Shown piece after piece: positions 17,202 through 26,177 of a stretch of 64,000 nucleotides of DNA. The stretch's first letter is position 1; each line of letters begins with the position of its first letter. The stretch lies in contig JAKPKS010000049.1 in NCBI GenBank assembly GCA_029553585.1, positions 1 to 64,000 of the forward strand, in the 5' to 3' direction. The position numbers were made by a program, and so were the translations under genes. The stretch comes from Candidatus Atribacteria bacterium. GTDB taxonomy: Bacteria; Atribacterota; Phoenicimicrobiia; Phoenicimicrobiales; Stramentimicrobiaceae. Under the pieces are notes generated by a model that did no database searches, had not been told where the DNA came from, and worked only from the letters and a program-made list of their open reading frames with translations.

Positions 17202-17553
17202 AAATAGTTACTATATATTCCTTTGCCACATCAATGGCTAAATGATGAAAGCCGGTATCCGGTTCTTCACCGATATAGCGGCGATCGGTAATAGTAAAGT
17301 CTGCCGCTATAAGTAAATTTGTTACTTGATTTTTTCTTTCCATATAATTGCCCTTGGTAAATAAGGAAATTCGTGCCTCTGCTAAATCCATCTGGGGACA
17401 ATTATCAGCAAAGAGGTCAAAGATATCATTCATCGGGGTAATAACTAAATATTCCCTTGGAGCTTCATCACTAAAGATCCCCGTTTCAATAGGAAGTCCA
17501 GTGGCTTTTAACGTTTCTTTAATATCCCTTAAAATGCTGTTATAAATACTCAT
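17200..17553 (-). CDS. Putative tail terminator / tail completion protein
   Basis: A 117-aa protein between the HK97 gp10-like protein and the major tail protein, a slot that holds the tail terminator in HK97-like siphoviruses. Segments such as EYLVITPMNDIFDLFADN and RISLFTKGNYMERKNQV fit an alpha/beta fold of this kind. The assignment rests on gene order. ATG 17553 follows GGGAGGGGG. Confidence 0.6.
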   Translation of the reverse strand: MSIYNSILRDIKETLKATGLPIETGIFSDEAPREYLVITPMNDIFDLFADNCPQMDLAEARISLFTKGNYMERKNQVTNLLIAADFTITDRRYIGEEPDTGFHHLAIDVAKEYIVTI

Positions 17554-17566
17554 CCCTGCCCCCTCC

Positions 17567-17998
17567 CTACAATCTACTTATTTCTTCATCTAATTTTTTA
17601 GTCATAGCTTCAATACAGGCTTTTCTGCTGGAGCTTTTCGCCGGTTTTAAAAAGGGTTTAGGCGGTTGACCGGATTTACCATATTCTAAAATATTGGCAA
17701 GCTTTGCATTGGACTTTCCATCACTTCTGGGTTCATCAAAGCCCACCTTCACATCATGATTTCCCTTTTTATCAATCCCTGCAGGAGTTACGCCCAATGC
17801 TTTTATAAGTTCTCCGGTAGAGCGGGATTTTGATTTTAGATCTTTACCCACTACCTCCTGAAGATTGGATTTTACCTTATCTCTTACTACCTTGCCCCCT
17901 ACTTCAAGAACTCTTGGAATTATTTCATCAGTCTTATTCGCCAAAGTCGAAACCTTTAACAAAAAATCCTCTGGCATTTTGTAAGTAAACCTAGCCAA
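17567..17998 (-). CDS. HK97 gp10-like head-tail joining protein
   Basis: A basic 143-aa protein with the family layout: a helical N-terminus, VVRDKVKSNL, SKSRSTGELIKALGVTP, VGFDEPRSDGKSNAKLANILEYGKSGQPPKPFLKPA. The last motif (EYGxxxxPPxPFxxPA) is diagnostic. The start is TTG at 17998 with GGGAGGGG. It joins head and tail in the neck. Confidence 0.85.
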   Translation of the reverse strand: MARFTYKMPEDFLLKVSTLANKTDEIIPRVLEVGGKVVRDKVKSNLQEVVGKDLKSKSRSTGELIKALGVTPAGIDKKGNHDVKVGFDEPRSDGKSNAKLANILEYGKSGQPPKPFLKPAKSSSRKACIEAMTKKLDEEISRL

Positions 17999-18013
17999 TC
18001 TTACCCCTCCCTT

Positions 18014-18343
18014 CTAAGCCTTAGTAGGCTCTATTTTTTTAGCTAAAATCTCAAGATAAAGTCCTTTTATTTTTTCTACATTTATTATGGTATAACGCCC
18101 GGTATCGGAAACTATGACCATCCCAGCTTTAAGTTCAACACCGGGGATTATGCGTAATTGAAATAAAGCATTCGCTTCCGTGTAAGCCGATAGATTCACC
18201 CATTTCCTAGAAGGGCGGCGTTCTTCCTGATAGGCCCGCACATTGGCAATAATCCTATTTTCCTTTTCGGCGAACCCTTCTTCGTCCCGATTTATTGTGC
18301 TTTCTATTATTTCCACCAAGGTTTTCATCTTCCCAAAGCTCAT
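18014..18343 (-). CDS. Phage head closure (stopper) protein, SPP1 gp16-like
   Basis: A 109-aa beta-rich protein with the family pattern KTLVEIIES, ENRIIANVRAYQEERR, NALFQLRIIPG, GMVIVSDTGRYTIINVEKI. It plugs the filled head and docks the tail. It lies between the gp6-like connector and the gp10-like protein as expected. Confidence 0.8.
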   Translation of the reverse strand: MSFGKMKTLVEIIESTINRDEEGFAEKENRIIANVRAYQEERRPSRKWVNLSAYTEANALFQLRIIPGVELKAGMVIVSDTGRYTIINVEKIKGLYLEILAKKIEPTKA

Positions 18344-18457
18344 CTGTTTCCACCGCCTTGTCTATCACCACTTCATTTCCATGCTTCCGATTTTTTTGCC
18401 TTCCTTCCCGATAGCAGCGTTTTTGTCTTTTTCTTCTACTACGAAACCTCACCGCTC

Positions 18458-18766
18458 TCACATTTTCCACTCCTTTCCCATGCGTAAAAGAAGATGAACT
18501 GTGTTCCATACTTGCTCCGATGCTTTAATATTATCGCCAAAGAAACCACCCGTTGAGCCATCTCTGGATTCGTAAAAATGAGATGAAAGCATGATTACTG
18601 CCTGCCGGGTGATATCATCCATGGGCTTTTGTTCATAAGTTCCAAGCTCTATATGCTGAAAACTTTCTGCATAGGAAGTAGCGGCGGCGATATAAGTTTT
18701 TAAAATCTCGTCGTCTTCATCATGCTCTAAGATAAGATTAGCTTTAACCTTTTCAAGTAGTGTCAT
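18458..18766 (-). CDS. Head-tail connector (gp6-like adaptor)
   Basis: A 102-aa helical protein starting MTLLEKVKANLILEHDEDDE, then YIAAATSYAESF, TRQAVIMLSSHFYESRDG and VWNTVHLLLRMGKEW, the standard profile of gp6-like proteins that form the ring below the portal. The ATG at 18766 gives the canonical N-terminus; an upstream in-frame start at 18793 would add nine residues. Confidence 0.85.
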   Translation of the reverse strand: MTLLEKVKANLILEHDEDDEILKTYIAAATSYAESFQHIELGTYEQKPMDDITRQAVIMLSSHFYESRDGSTGGFFGDNIKASEQVWNTVHLLLRMGKEWKM

Positions 18767-18785
18767 CTCCGCCACCATCCTTTCT

Positions 18786-19142
18786 TTAATCACTTTCCAT
18801 TAATCCGGCGGCTTTTAATTTAGCAAGCAACTCATTAAAATCCGTTACTAATGCTTCTGCATCTTCTGCAGTACTTGCTGCCTGATTTTCAGCCTTAGGT
18901 ATCTCTGGAACAACCGGATAAGCCGGTATAAAAAGAAACCCTTCTTCATCAATTCTTACTGGAACAGTCTCATCTTCGGTTTTTGCTTCCGCCTTTATGC
19001 CCCCTAGAGTGGTTTCAGTAGCAGGTTCCAAATCAGGGAAAGTGACTCCAGTAATTGTGGCCCCTTCTTTAAATTCCAAGGTGCCGCCTATAACGGTTTT
19101 CTCGCCGCCTTGCTCTGTATAGTTTTTAGTGTTATAGCTCAT
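18786..19142 (-). CDS. Head fiber-like protein
   Basis: A 118-aa protein with the opening SYNTKNYTEQGGEKTVIGGTL and a proline-rich middle (AYPVVPEIPKAENQA), as in small proteins annotated as head fibers beside HK97 capsids in clostridial phages. The C-terminal DFNELLAKLKAAGLM is a short helix, often used to detect a real gene in this family. Probably decorates the capsid. Starts after AGGAGG; it is the gene after the capsid. Confidence 0.65.
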   Translation of the reverse strand: MSYNTKNYTEQGGEKTVIGGTLEFKEGATITGVTFPDLEPATETTLGGIKAEAKTEDETVPVRIDEEGFLFIPAYPVVPEIPKAENQAASTAEDAEALVTDFNELLAKLKAAGLMESD

Positions 19143-19210
19143 AATCTTTTACCTCCTAAAAATTGGGCAGGTAGCCCATTAGACTACCTACCTTTATTGC
19201 CCTCATTCCC

Positions 19211-20404
19211 TTAAGCCTTTTGCTGAAGTACCTTCACTGCTTCTGTAAGGATTAACTTAGCATCAAGACGCTGCCAAGCTAAAAAGCCCACTTGGCCATT
19301 AGCTGCATATAGTTCATTTAAACGTTTAAAAGTTCTACCCTGACGGTCTGCAATCCAGTAGTAGCTTAAATCCCCAAAGATAATGGTCTTTTCACCTGAA
19401 GCTATGGTGGGCATATATTGGGATGTTACCACCGGGCGATTTAAAATCGTATCCGGGGTGCCTTGAGTGATGGAAGGCTGCCATAGATATTGCCCCTGCC
19501 CATCCTTTAATTTACGGATTGCTTTTACTGTTGCATCATTAACTATAAAGGTAGCGTTTTTGCGGTAAGGAGCCCTTAGGCTAAAAAATAGATCTATAAC
19601 CTCCTCCATGGTTATAGAAGTAGCCCCGGCTGTTGTTACACCAACATCGGCCCCTCCGCTACTATGAAGTAACCCTGTAGGCTTGCTGCTACCATTACCT
19701 AAAAGAAAGGCCTCTTCTTCTGCTGCCCCAATTCTCCTGGCAAACTCCGTGGATACATAGCCTTCTAAATTAAAGAAAGCATCATGCAATAGCTCATCAG
19801 AGATTTTTAACATAGTCCCTAGTTTATATGCCGAAAGACTAACCTGATCAAATTTGTCATCCTCTTCCTCAAAGGGTCCTGCCTCATCCATCCAAGAAGC
19901 GCTACCATGACTGGCCACTACTGGAATCTTTCTATCCCCATAGCTTGTGGAAATTACATGACAAAGCTTTCTCATTACGTTGACTTCTTCTAAGGCCTGA
20001 ACTAACTGTGCTTCATATTCATCTGGAACCAAGTAGCCGCCATCAGAATCCTCACCTATCCTTAAAGCGTTTTGCACTGTGTGGTTTGCCCTATTTCGCA
20101 TGGCTCCCCAAAAGGCGGTTCTATATTCATCTGTGGCTCTGCCTGTTTTTTCTTCTTCCATTTTCTCGGGACGAGTGGTTAAAGGCCTATTAATAGGTGC
20201 TGACAATTCCCTGTCCATCATCTCCTGGCGCTCTAAGCGTTCTATTTCCTTCCCTAAACTCACAACTTCCTCTTCCATCTTTTCATAGACCGCAGTGTCT
20301 TCAGGAGAAATAAGGCCGTTTTCCTGACGATGATCGTCTAAAAACTTCTTAGCTTGCTCCCAAACTGTAGCCCGTTTTTCCCTTAAGTCTTGAATTTTCT
20401 TCAT
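19211..20404 (-). CDS. Major capsid protein, HK97 fold
   Basis: A 397-aa capsid protein. An N-terminal coiled-coil delta region (1-100, KKIQDLREKRATVWEQAKKF) acts as built-in scaffold and is removed by the protease. The HK97 core follows (GGYLVPDEYEAQLVQALEE, MLKISDELLHDAFFNLEGYV, EEEAFLLGNGSSKPTGLL, TFIVNDATVKAIRKLKDG). Start ATG 20404 with GGAGG 9 nt before it; the in-frame TTG at 20419 overlaps that site. No separate scaffold gene is seen. Confidence 0.95.
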   Translation of the reverse strand: MKKIQDLREKRATVWEQAKKFLDDHRQENGLISPEDTAVYEKMEEEVVSLGKEIERLERQEMMDRELSAPINRPLTTRPEKMEEEKTGRATDEYRTAFWGAMRNRANHTVQNALRIGEDSDGGYLVPDEYEAQLVQALEEVNVMRKLCHVISTSYGDRKIPVVASHGSASWMDEAGPFEEEDDKFDQVSLSAYKLGTMLKISDELLHDAFFNLEGYVSTEFARRIGAAEEEAFLLGNGSSKPTGLLHSSGGADVGVTTAGATSITMEEVIDLFFSLRAPYRKNATFIVNDATVKAIRKLKDGQGQYLWQPSITQGTPDTILNRPVVTSQYMPTIASGEKTIIFGDLSYYWIADRQGRTFKRLNELYAANGQVGFLAWQRLDAKLILTEAVKVLQQKA

Positions 20405-20409
20405 CTTAA

Positions 20410-21240
20410 CTACCTCCAATTTTTAATTAAATTTAGTCTCTTTTCTAGCTGCACAATGGGTATCTGTAAAACATTTGTTTCTGTATCTGGGTGTTCTGAT
20501 GTTTCTATAGGTTTTTGCGGCTGTTGGCAAACACCATCTAGTTGCTGCCCATCTTCCTTTATTTTTTTATTTTCCGCTAGCCCCGACATCTTTGCTTTAA
20601 GCTTCGGTAGTTTTTTTAGTAGGGTGTTTGTTACTGTTAGCTGATCAAAGATAAACCCCTGGTCTACCATTTCCATTGGGGCTGCCTCATAAAGAATCCT
20701 ATCGGCAAATTTAAGCTCAATGGCCTTATGGGCACTCATCCAGGTTTCTGCATCCATCATGTGTGATATTTTAGTCCTGGTAAGCCCTGTCTTATTTTGA
20801 TAGGCATTAATAATACTTTCTTTTACTTCACTAAGTAGATTAATGCCAACCTGTAGATCCGCCGCCTCCCCTGCAATAAACATGGCCGGATTATGAACCA
20901 TAATTACTGAAAGGGGGGAAACACACACCTCATCCCCGGCCATAGCTATAACTGATGCTGCGCTGGCAGCAAGGCCATCCACATGAATGCTGACTTTCCC
21001 GGGATACTCCATTAGCATGTTATAAATCTGAGCTGCAGCAAAACAATCCCCACCTGGCGAGTGTATTTTTACAATAATGTCACCCGCCTCCTGGCCACTA
21101 CCGTAAAGCTCCGTCTTAAATTGCTTTGGGGTAACATCATCATCAAACCAAGAAGACTCTGCAATATACCCTTCTAAATAAAGGATTCTTACCACTGGCT
21201 CCTCGGCTTCGTTTACCACCCAACGCCAAAATTTGTCCAT
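20410..21240 (-). CDS. ClpP-like prohead protease
   Basis: A 276-aa serine protease of the ClpP type that cleaves capsid delta domains during head maturation. Family residues are visible: HSPGG (60-64), the nucleophile Ser93 in GLAASAAS, His116 in MVHNPA, and the acidic residue in MMDAETWMSA. The charged, Gln-rich C-terminus (after about 200) is variable in the family. It lies immediately upstream of the capsid gene. Confidence 0.93.
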   Translation of the reverse strand: MDKFWRWVVNEAEEPVVRILYLEGYIAESSWFDDDVTPKQFKTELYGSGQEAGDIIVKIHSPGGDCFAAAQIYNMLMEYPGKVSIHVDGLAASAASVIAMAGDEVCVSPLSVIMVHNPAMFIAGEAADLQVGINLLSEVKESIINAYQNKTGLTRTKISHMMDAETWMSAHKAIELKFADRILYEAAPMEMVDQGFIFDQLTVTNTLLKKLPKLKAKMSGLAENKKIKEDGQQLDGVCQQPQKPIETSEHPDTETNVLQIPIVQLEKRLNLIKNWR

Positions 21241-21263
21241 GCCATCAACCTCCTTTTAGACAC

Positions 21264-21290
21264 AAAAAAAGACGCTATCTAAACGTCTTT
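21264..21290 (-). terminator. Hairpin upstream of the protease gene
   Basis: AAAGACG/CGTCTTT with a 9-nt loop and a seven-T run on the minus strand, between the 60-aa gene and the protease. Confidence 0.6.
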
Positions 21291-21306
21291 TAAAGGGCAA
21301 ATATTT

Positions 21307-21489
21307 TTATTTGTCTTCTGCTTTTTCTTGATTAATCTCTTTTCGAACTTCTTTAACTAAATTAACAACGTCCTTTTCGTTCCTAAGGTCTAATCGTTCA
21401 GCCTCCCCGGCAAATTCACCTTGAATTTTTTTAAGAGCTTTCATTGCGGCATCAACAGCCTTAATCTTATCTTCCTTTTTAGCCCCCAT
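21307..21489 (-). CDS. Small phage protein of unknown function, 60 aa
   Basis: A highly charged helical protein (KKEDKIKAVDAAMKALKKI, NEKDVVNLVKEVRKEINQEK) with a good GGGGGG ribosome site. It lies between portal and protease genes. I do not recognise a family. Confidence 0.6.
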   Translation of the reverse strand: MGAKKEDKIKAVDAAMKALKKIQGEFAGEAERLDLRNEKDVVNLVKEVRKEINQEKAEDK

Positions 21490-21564
21490 TAAAACATCCC
21501 CCCATTCATACTTGGATTATAACAAGTATATGCAATTGCTGGGATAAATCAAATGTATTTTGTT

Positions 21565-22797
21565 TCACTCTACATCGCCCCCACTCTCTTCCAAGGCCCT
21601 TTTGGCATAGGCCCCGGCTAATTTTAGTGGCAGCATATTTCCATTAGTAAGATATAAATCCCCTCCCTCTTCCTCGGGTATGGGGTCCATGTTCTCCATC
21701 CTTCTTACATCATTAACAGAAAAGAAGCCATTTTGAATACCGATGGCATATCCATCCATCCGGGATTTATAATCTCCTCTTAATAGAGCGGAAGCATTAA
21801 AGGAAACAAAATACTCGCCCTTTTCCTTACCCTTAAATAGCTTACGATTTATGGCCTGCTCAATTCTAACCAGCCAAGGCCTTATAGTATGAACAACAAA
21901 GCTGATGGCCATATTTTCTATATTGGAAAAGCTAGACCGGCTTAATTCGGCTACCATGTGGGGAGGCACTTGGAAAATTCGACAAATTTCTTCAATCTGA
22001 AACTTCCGTGTCTCTAAAAACTGGGCATCGGAGTTGGGCATGCTAATGGCTTGGTATTGAAGGCCATCCTCCAAAACTGCTACCTTATGAGTGTTATGCC
22101 CCCCATAGGCAGCCTGCCAAGCATCCCGAACTTTTGTGGGATCTTTTAATGTTCCGGATGTGGATAAAATCCCAGTTGGGGTAGCATTATTGGCAAAAAA
22201 TCTTCCCCCATATTCCTCAGCCGCTATATTTAAACCAATGGCATTTTTAGCCAAGGCCACTGGAGAATGGCCCATTATCCCATCAAAACCAAGTCCTGGG
22301 ATATGGAGCACTTCATCGGCGTGAAGATAATAGGCTTCACCATCCTTGCGGTAGGTGTAATACAGTTCCCCTTTAGAATCCCGGTCCACCACCATTTTAT
22401 CTGGTAACAGCGGGTATAACCCCAGTACATCCCCTCTCCCATTTCTAATGATCTGACAATAACTGTTTCCCCAAAGAAGAAGATGAGTCATCATGGTTTC
22501 TCGTAAGGAAAAGGAACTCATCTCCGGATTTGGTTCATCGTGTAAAATCCGATATAGGGGATGATCCAGCACCTTTTCTTTTCCTTCCCCATGGTAGCGA
22601 TAGGTGTGTAAAGGCAAAGAGGCCACCGTTTCAGCTATTATCCTGACACAGGCAAAAACCGTTGTGGTCTGCATGGACGTTCTTTCATTAACTACTTTTC
22701 CTGCTACACTTTGCCCCATATAAAAAACCGGTGCCCCGCTTACACTATCTGTCGGTTTATCCCTGGCCTTAAACAGCCTTTTAAATAAATTCGCCAT
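21565..22797 (-). CDS. Phage portal protein, HK97 family
   Basis: A 410-aa portal that forms the DNA gate of the head. Typical segments are VFACVRIIAETVASLPLHTY, HPLYRILHDEPNPEMSSF, LLWGNSYCQIIRNGRG, FQIEEICRIFQVPPHMVAEL and SFSNIENMAISFVVHTIRPW. It lies directly after the large terminase and before the protease, as in HK97-like head modules. Confidence 0.95.
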   Translation of the reverse strand: MANLFKRLFKARDKPTDSVSGAPVFYMGQSVAGKVVNERTSMQTTTVFACVRIIAETVASLPLHTYRYHGEGKEKVLDHPLYRILHDEPNPEMSSFSLRETMMTHLLLWGNSYCQIIRNGRGDVLGLYPLLPDKMVVDRDSKGELYYTYRKDGEAYYLHADEVLHIPGLGFDGIMGHSPVALAKNAIGLNIAAEEYGGRFFANNATPTGILSTSGTLKDPTKVRDAWQAAYGGHNTHKVAVLEDGLQYQAISMPNSDAQFLETRKFQIEEICRIFQVPPHMVAELSRSSFSNIENMAISFVVHTIRPWLVRIEQAINRKLFKGKEKGEYFVSFNASALLRGDYKSRMDGYAIGIQNGFFSVNDVRRMENMDPIPEEEGGDLYLTNGNMLPLKLAGAYAKRALEESGGDVE

Positions 22798-22832
22798 ATT
22801 TTCCAGTCACCCCATTTCTTTAGGAAGTTCTT

Positions 22833-24386
22833 TTACAAAATAATCATGTCTCTTTTATCATAAATGGAACCATCATCACTAGGTGGGTTAACAACCGCCC
22901 TGGCCAGACCCATAATCATAGCCACAATACCGTCAATTTTTTCGGCGGATTTTTCTTTGTCTACTTTGATGTTTCCAGCGGGGTCAGTTCTCACCACAAT
23001 ATTATCCGCCATCCATCTAAGTACCGGGTGATCTCCGTGGGCGATTTGCTTGCTCAAAACCAACCGCATCATATCTTTAGTAGGTGGTGACATATCTTTA
23101 AACCCCTGACCAAAAGGTATTACTGTAAAACCCATCCCCTCTAAATTTTGGCTCATTTGAGTAGCTCCCCAGCGGTCATAGACAATTTCTCTTATGTTGT
23201 ATTCCTCTCCCAGCCTTTCAATAAACTTTTCAATAAAACCATAATGGACCACATTTCCTTCCGTAAGGTTTATCAATCCCTGCCTATGCCAGATATCATA
23301 AGGCACACTGTCTTTTCTTACCCGCTGGTAAAGGGTGTCTTCCGGTATCCAAAAGTAGGGCAAGATTTCGTACTTTTCCCCTTCTTCCTCCGGTGGGAAT
23401 ACCAACACAAAGGCAGTAATATCTGTAGTAGATGATAAATCTAATCCCCCATAGCAGGTCCTACCTTTTAAAGTTTCCGGGTCTACCGGGAAGCTACACT
23501 CATCCCATTTTTCCATGGGCATCCATTTGATATCCTGCTTTAGCCACATGTTTAACCTTAACTGTTTAAAAAGAGCTAAATCTGCCGGATCATCTTTCAC
23601 CTGCTCAAAATGTTCCCTGACCCGTTCTATTGAAATGGTATGGCCAAGACTTGGATTGGCCTTGTACCAGTTTTTTTCATCTGCAATATCTGCATCATCT
23701 TCCAATCCATAAATAATGGAGAGAAAAGTTGGGTCTACTCTTTTACCTTCTAAAATATCCTTAGCCTTGCTATGCATTTCCCAGCCATAACCGGATAGTT
23801 GGTTACCGGCGGTGGTTAGATATAAAAAAAGAGGCTGGGTTCTGGCGTCCCCTGAACCTGTAGTTAACATCTTTGCTAAATCCGGATTAGGATAGGTCCA
23901 GATCTCATCTAATATTACGCAAGAAGCATTAAGCCCCGATTTGGATTTTACGTCTGAACTTAATACCTGATAGAAGCTCCCGGTCTTAGGGTAAACAATT
24001 CTTTTAGTTGAGCGCACTAGGTTGGTCACCTTGGATAAAGTTGTGTTTCCTTCCACAAAATTAACGCTGGTGTTAAAGATAATGCTGGCCTGTTGCCTGT
24101 CGCATGCGGCCACATACACTTCCGCATTAGGCTCCCCATCAGCCAAAAGCATATAAAGGGCAATGGCTGCACCTAGTTCCGATTTACCGTTTTTCTTCCC
24201 TATTTCCAAATAAGCTGTGCGATACTGCCTTGTGCCATCCTCCCGCAAAGTGCCAAAGAGCTTACTTACTAAATCCCTCTCCCAAGGTAGCAAGATGAAA
24301 GGTTGACCAGCCCATCTGCCTTTGGTGAGCTTTAATTGCTGTATGAAATTGATAGCATGATTAGCATGAGCCTCACTAAAATACAA
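22833..24386 (-). CDS. Terminase large subunit
   Basis: An ATPase-nuclease that packages DNA into the prohead. The Walker A-like GKKNGKSE sits near residue 65, and Walker B is in SCVILDEIWTYPNP. The nuclease part starts at CYGGLDLSSTTDITAF and continues with VYDRWGATQMSQNLEGMGF. I place the start at TTG 24386, 8 nt after GGGAGG; a GTG three codons earlier overlaps that site. About 517 aa, full length. Confidence 0.95.
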   Translation of the reverse strand: MYFSEAHANHAINFIQQLKLTKGRWAGQPFILLPWERDLVSKLFGTLREDGTRQYRTAYLEIGKKNGKSELGAAIALYMLLADGEPNAEVYVAACDRQQASIIFNTSVNFVEGNTTLSKVTNLVRSTKRIVYPKTGSFYQVLSSDVKSKSGLNASCVILDEIWTYPNPDLAKMLTTGSGDARTQPLFLYLTTAGNQLSGYGWEMHSKAKDILEGKRVDPTFLSIIYGLEDDADIADEKNWYKANPSLGHTISIERVREHFEQVKDDPADLALFKQLRLNMWLKQDIKWMPMEKWDECSFPVDPETLKGRTCYGGLDLSSTTDITAFVLVFPPEEEGEKYEILPYFWIPEDTLYQRVRKDSVPYDIWHRQGLINLTEGNVVHYGFIEKFIERLGEEYNIREIVYDRWGATQMSQNLEGMGFTVIPFGQGFKDMSPPTKDMMRLVLSKQIAHGDHPVLRWMADNIVVRTDPAGNIKVDKEKSAEKIDGIVAMIMGLARAVVNPPSDDGSIYDKRDMIIL

Positions 24387-24406
24387 ATGAACCACCTCCC
24401 ATTTCT

Positions 24407-24919
24407 TTAATCATCTTTTACTGTCTTTATAAAATCCTCTGCATTTGGTATCTCCGATAAAAGACTTGCCATGGCATCTCCTTCAATAACCCCACCAGTA
24501 TTGGAGATATTGAGTCTACTCCGAGCCGATGGGGTAAGCCCCAGCTCCGAGCAGAAGTTTCGCATCTGCTTTAAATTCTGCTGGGCGATAGACACTTGAG
24601 GAATTTGCTGAATATACCCCGATGCAGTTTTCAAAATGGAACCATGCTTTGAAATAAATTCTTCAGCTTCTTTCCACCTAGCGTAAGCTTGGCAGTAACC
24701 TGCAAAGGCGGCCATGTCTACCCGAGTTAAAAGTCCCATAGCTTCAAGTTCTTTAGAAAGCCTTCTCCATTCTTTCTTAGCATCAGGAAGCAGCCATGAC
24801 GGGCAGTTTGGGGCTTTTTTCTCCGGTTTGGGCTCATTTTGGTTTAATGGTCTTTTGCCGGGGTTACCCTCTAATACTTTTAATGCTGTAGGTTTTGGTG
24901 GTCTTCCCCTACCTGCCAT
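24407..24919 (-). CDS. Terminase small subunit, P27 family
   Basis: A 170-aa protein that recognises the packaging site. Family markers are AGRGRPPKPTALKVLEGNPGKR at the N-terminus, CPSWLLPDAKKEWRR and FCSELGLTPSARSRL near the C-terminus. The start ATG 24919 follows AAAGGAGG; an upstream in-frame start lacks one. P27-type small subunits with an HNH protein usually go with cos packaging. Confidence 0.93.
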   Translation of the reverse strand: MAGRGRPPKPTALKVLEGNPGKRPLNQNEPKPEKKAPNCPSWLLPDAKKEWRRLSKELEAMGLLTRVDMAAFAGYCQAYARWKEAEEFISKHGSILKTASGYIQQIPQVSIAQQNLKQMRNFCSELGLTPSARSRLNISNTGGVIEGDAMASLLSEIPNAEDFIKTVKDD

Positions 24920-24956
24920 AGGCTTCACCTCCTTTATCAAAACTTATATTTGAACA

Positions 24957-24987
24957 CAAAAAAGGAACCTCGTTTTTGAAGTCCCTT
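24957..24987 (-). terminator. Hairpin before the terminase genes
   Basis: On the minus strand AAAGGGAC pairs with GTTCCTTT (one G-T pair) and TTTTGTG follows. It divides the amidoligase module from the packaging genes. Confidence 0.5.
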
Positions 24988-25032
24988 TACTTGTAGTTGT
25001 TTTTCTTAGTTTATCTATGGCTCTTTAATCAA

Positions 25033-25248
25033 CTAACCCTTAATCCCCCTATAATTATAGTTCCCCTTTTTAATTTCTTCATGGTCAGCCTCTACCGCTT
25101 TCCTATAATCCAGCTCTTTGGTCTCTTTTTCCTTACAGCTCATACAAAGGCAATCCTCATTGAACATGGACATAATCCTTCCTCCAACTAAACTGCCGCC
25201 GCAAAGGTCACAAGTTTTCTGTGTGAAAAATCTATCCTCTTTATTCAT
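25033..25248 (-). CDS. Small zinc-ribbon protein of the amidoligase module
   Basis: A 71-aa protein with CDLCGG near residue 13 and CLCMSC near residue 35, a likely zinc ribbon, followed by a charged tail. It overlaps the preceding amidoligase-like gene by 8 bp and so is co-translated with it. Function unknown; it could be an adaptor or a substrate of the peptide-modifying enzymes next to it. Confidence 0.65.
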   Translation of the reverse strand: MNKEDRFFTQKTCDLCGGSLVGGRIMSMFNEDCLCMSCKEKETKELDYRKAVEADHEEIKKGNYNYRGIKG

Positions 25249-26059
25249 CTTCTATCACCGTCCTAAAGGCTGAACTGCCATTTAAGTGTCCGAGCATTAA
25301 TTTTCTGGTATCCTTATATTTCTCACCATTCATCCCCAAGCGAATAAGCCAAGTTCTTAAAGCATATTTGGGGTTTTCTTCTTGGGTCTGCTTAAAAGAA
25401 GTCCTTTTTAATGTTTTAGCCAAAGCGTTAATTAAGGCAGTAAATTCACTAAAGGCCTTAATAAGCTCTGGCACCAGGCTTACCCGGCTAAGCCTAAAAA
25501 CTATGGTATTTTCTACCGAATCAATTTCCAGCCCTTTGCACCTATCTTTTCCTAAGCCGCTTGCAATGTCTTTGAATTCCTCTAAAGTGTTAATCTTTTC
25601 TTTGCTCAAGTTTTCCGCAAAGGTATCATCCATAAAGGGAACCTCTGTCCTAAAAGCCAGCATTAGTAAATTCTGTTTACTGTAAAGCATGTTAACGAGA
25701 TTTTTTAGACTTAAAGCTGTATGACCTTCCAATGGAAACTTTACTTCTAGATTATCAAAAATCTGAGTCTCGTCGTTTCTAAGAGTTTCTCTGACTTCCG
25801 GATCTGGCCCTTGTTTTGGCTCCACTGATGTTTCCTCAGTAGTTTCTTCTTCCCCTACTGCCACACCTGTTGGTGGTGCATTTAAAATTTCCTCCATGCT
25901 AACTTCGCACCCATCGCTGGTGGTAATAACCCCATGCCGGTCAATAATGTAGATTTTATCTGCTGTTGTGATTTGGTAGTTAAAACTTGGCACTGATAAG
26001 TATTTCGGTTTAACACCTAAATGTTCTCCCAGCCTTTTTACTAATTCCTTCCGCGTCAT
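25241..26059 (-). CDS. Diverged amidoligase-like protein, probably inactive
   Basis: A 272-aa protein. The N-terminal 60 residues are a small separate domain (KELVKRLGEHLGVKPKY). Residues 100-270 can be aligned with the amidoligase at 26802-27728: LKNLVNMLYSKQNLL against LRNFVNIIYSRNDLL, and ENPKYALRTWLIRLG against ENPKFAMRTWLNRIG. The putative active-site features of the partner (EVEFTG, VHIHLNG, VELRGF) are replaced by EVKFPLEG and IVFRLSRV, so catalysis is unlikely. Similar proteins are often annotated virion structural protein. Probably a regulatory or scaffold partner. Confidence 0.7.
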   Translation of the reverse strand: MTRKELVKRLGEHLGVKPKYLSVPSFNYQITTADKIYIIDRHGVITTSDGCEVSMEEILNAPPTGVAVGEEETTEETSVEPKQGPDPEVRETLRNDETQIFDNLEVKFPLEGHTALSLKNLVNMLYSKQNLLMLAFRTEVPFMDDTFAENLSKEKINTLEEFKDIASGLGKDRCKGLEIDSVENTIVFRLSRVSLVPELIKAFSEFTALINALAKTLKRTSFKQTQEENPKYALRTWLIRLGMNGEKYKDTRKLMLGHLNGSSAFRTVIEDE

Positions 26060-26079
26060 ATTTTTTACCTCCCTTGTAT

Positions 26080-26121
26080 TTTGGTACTCTATACATCACT
26101 CAAAACACAAGATATATCAAG
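26080..26121 (-). promoter_or_regulatory. Leader element copy 1 (amidoligase module)
   Basis: On the minus strand TTGATA, then 17-19 bp containing TGTGTTTTGAGTGAT, then a TATA-like box and GTACC. The same element occurs before 27728 and in part before 28058. It probably is a promoter with a bound regulator. Confidence 0.5.
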
Positions 26122-26177
26122 CAATATATGCATTATCCGAGACTTTTTCTGACTAAAAAAGGGCCTTTTCATGACAC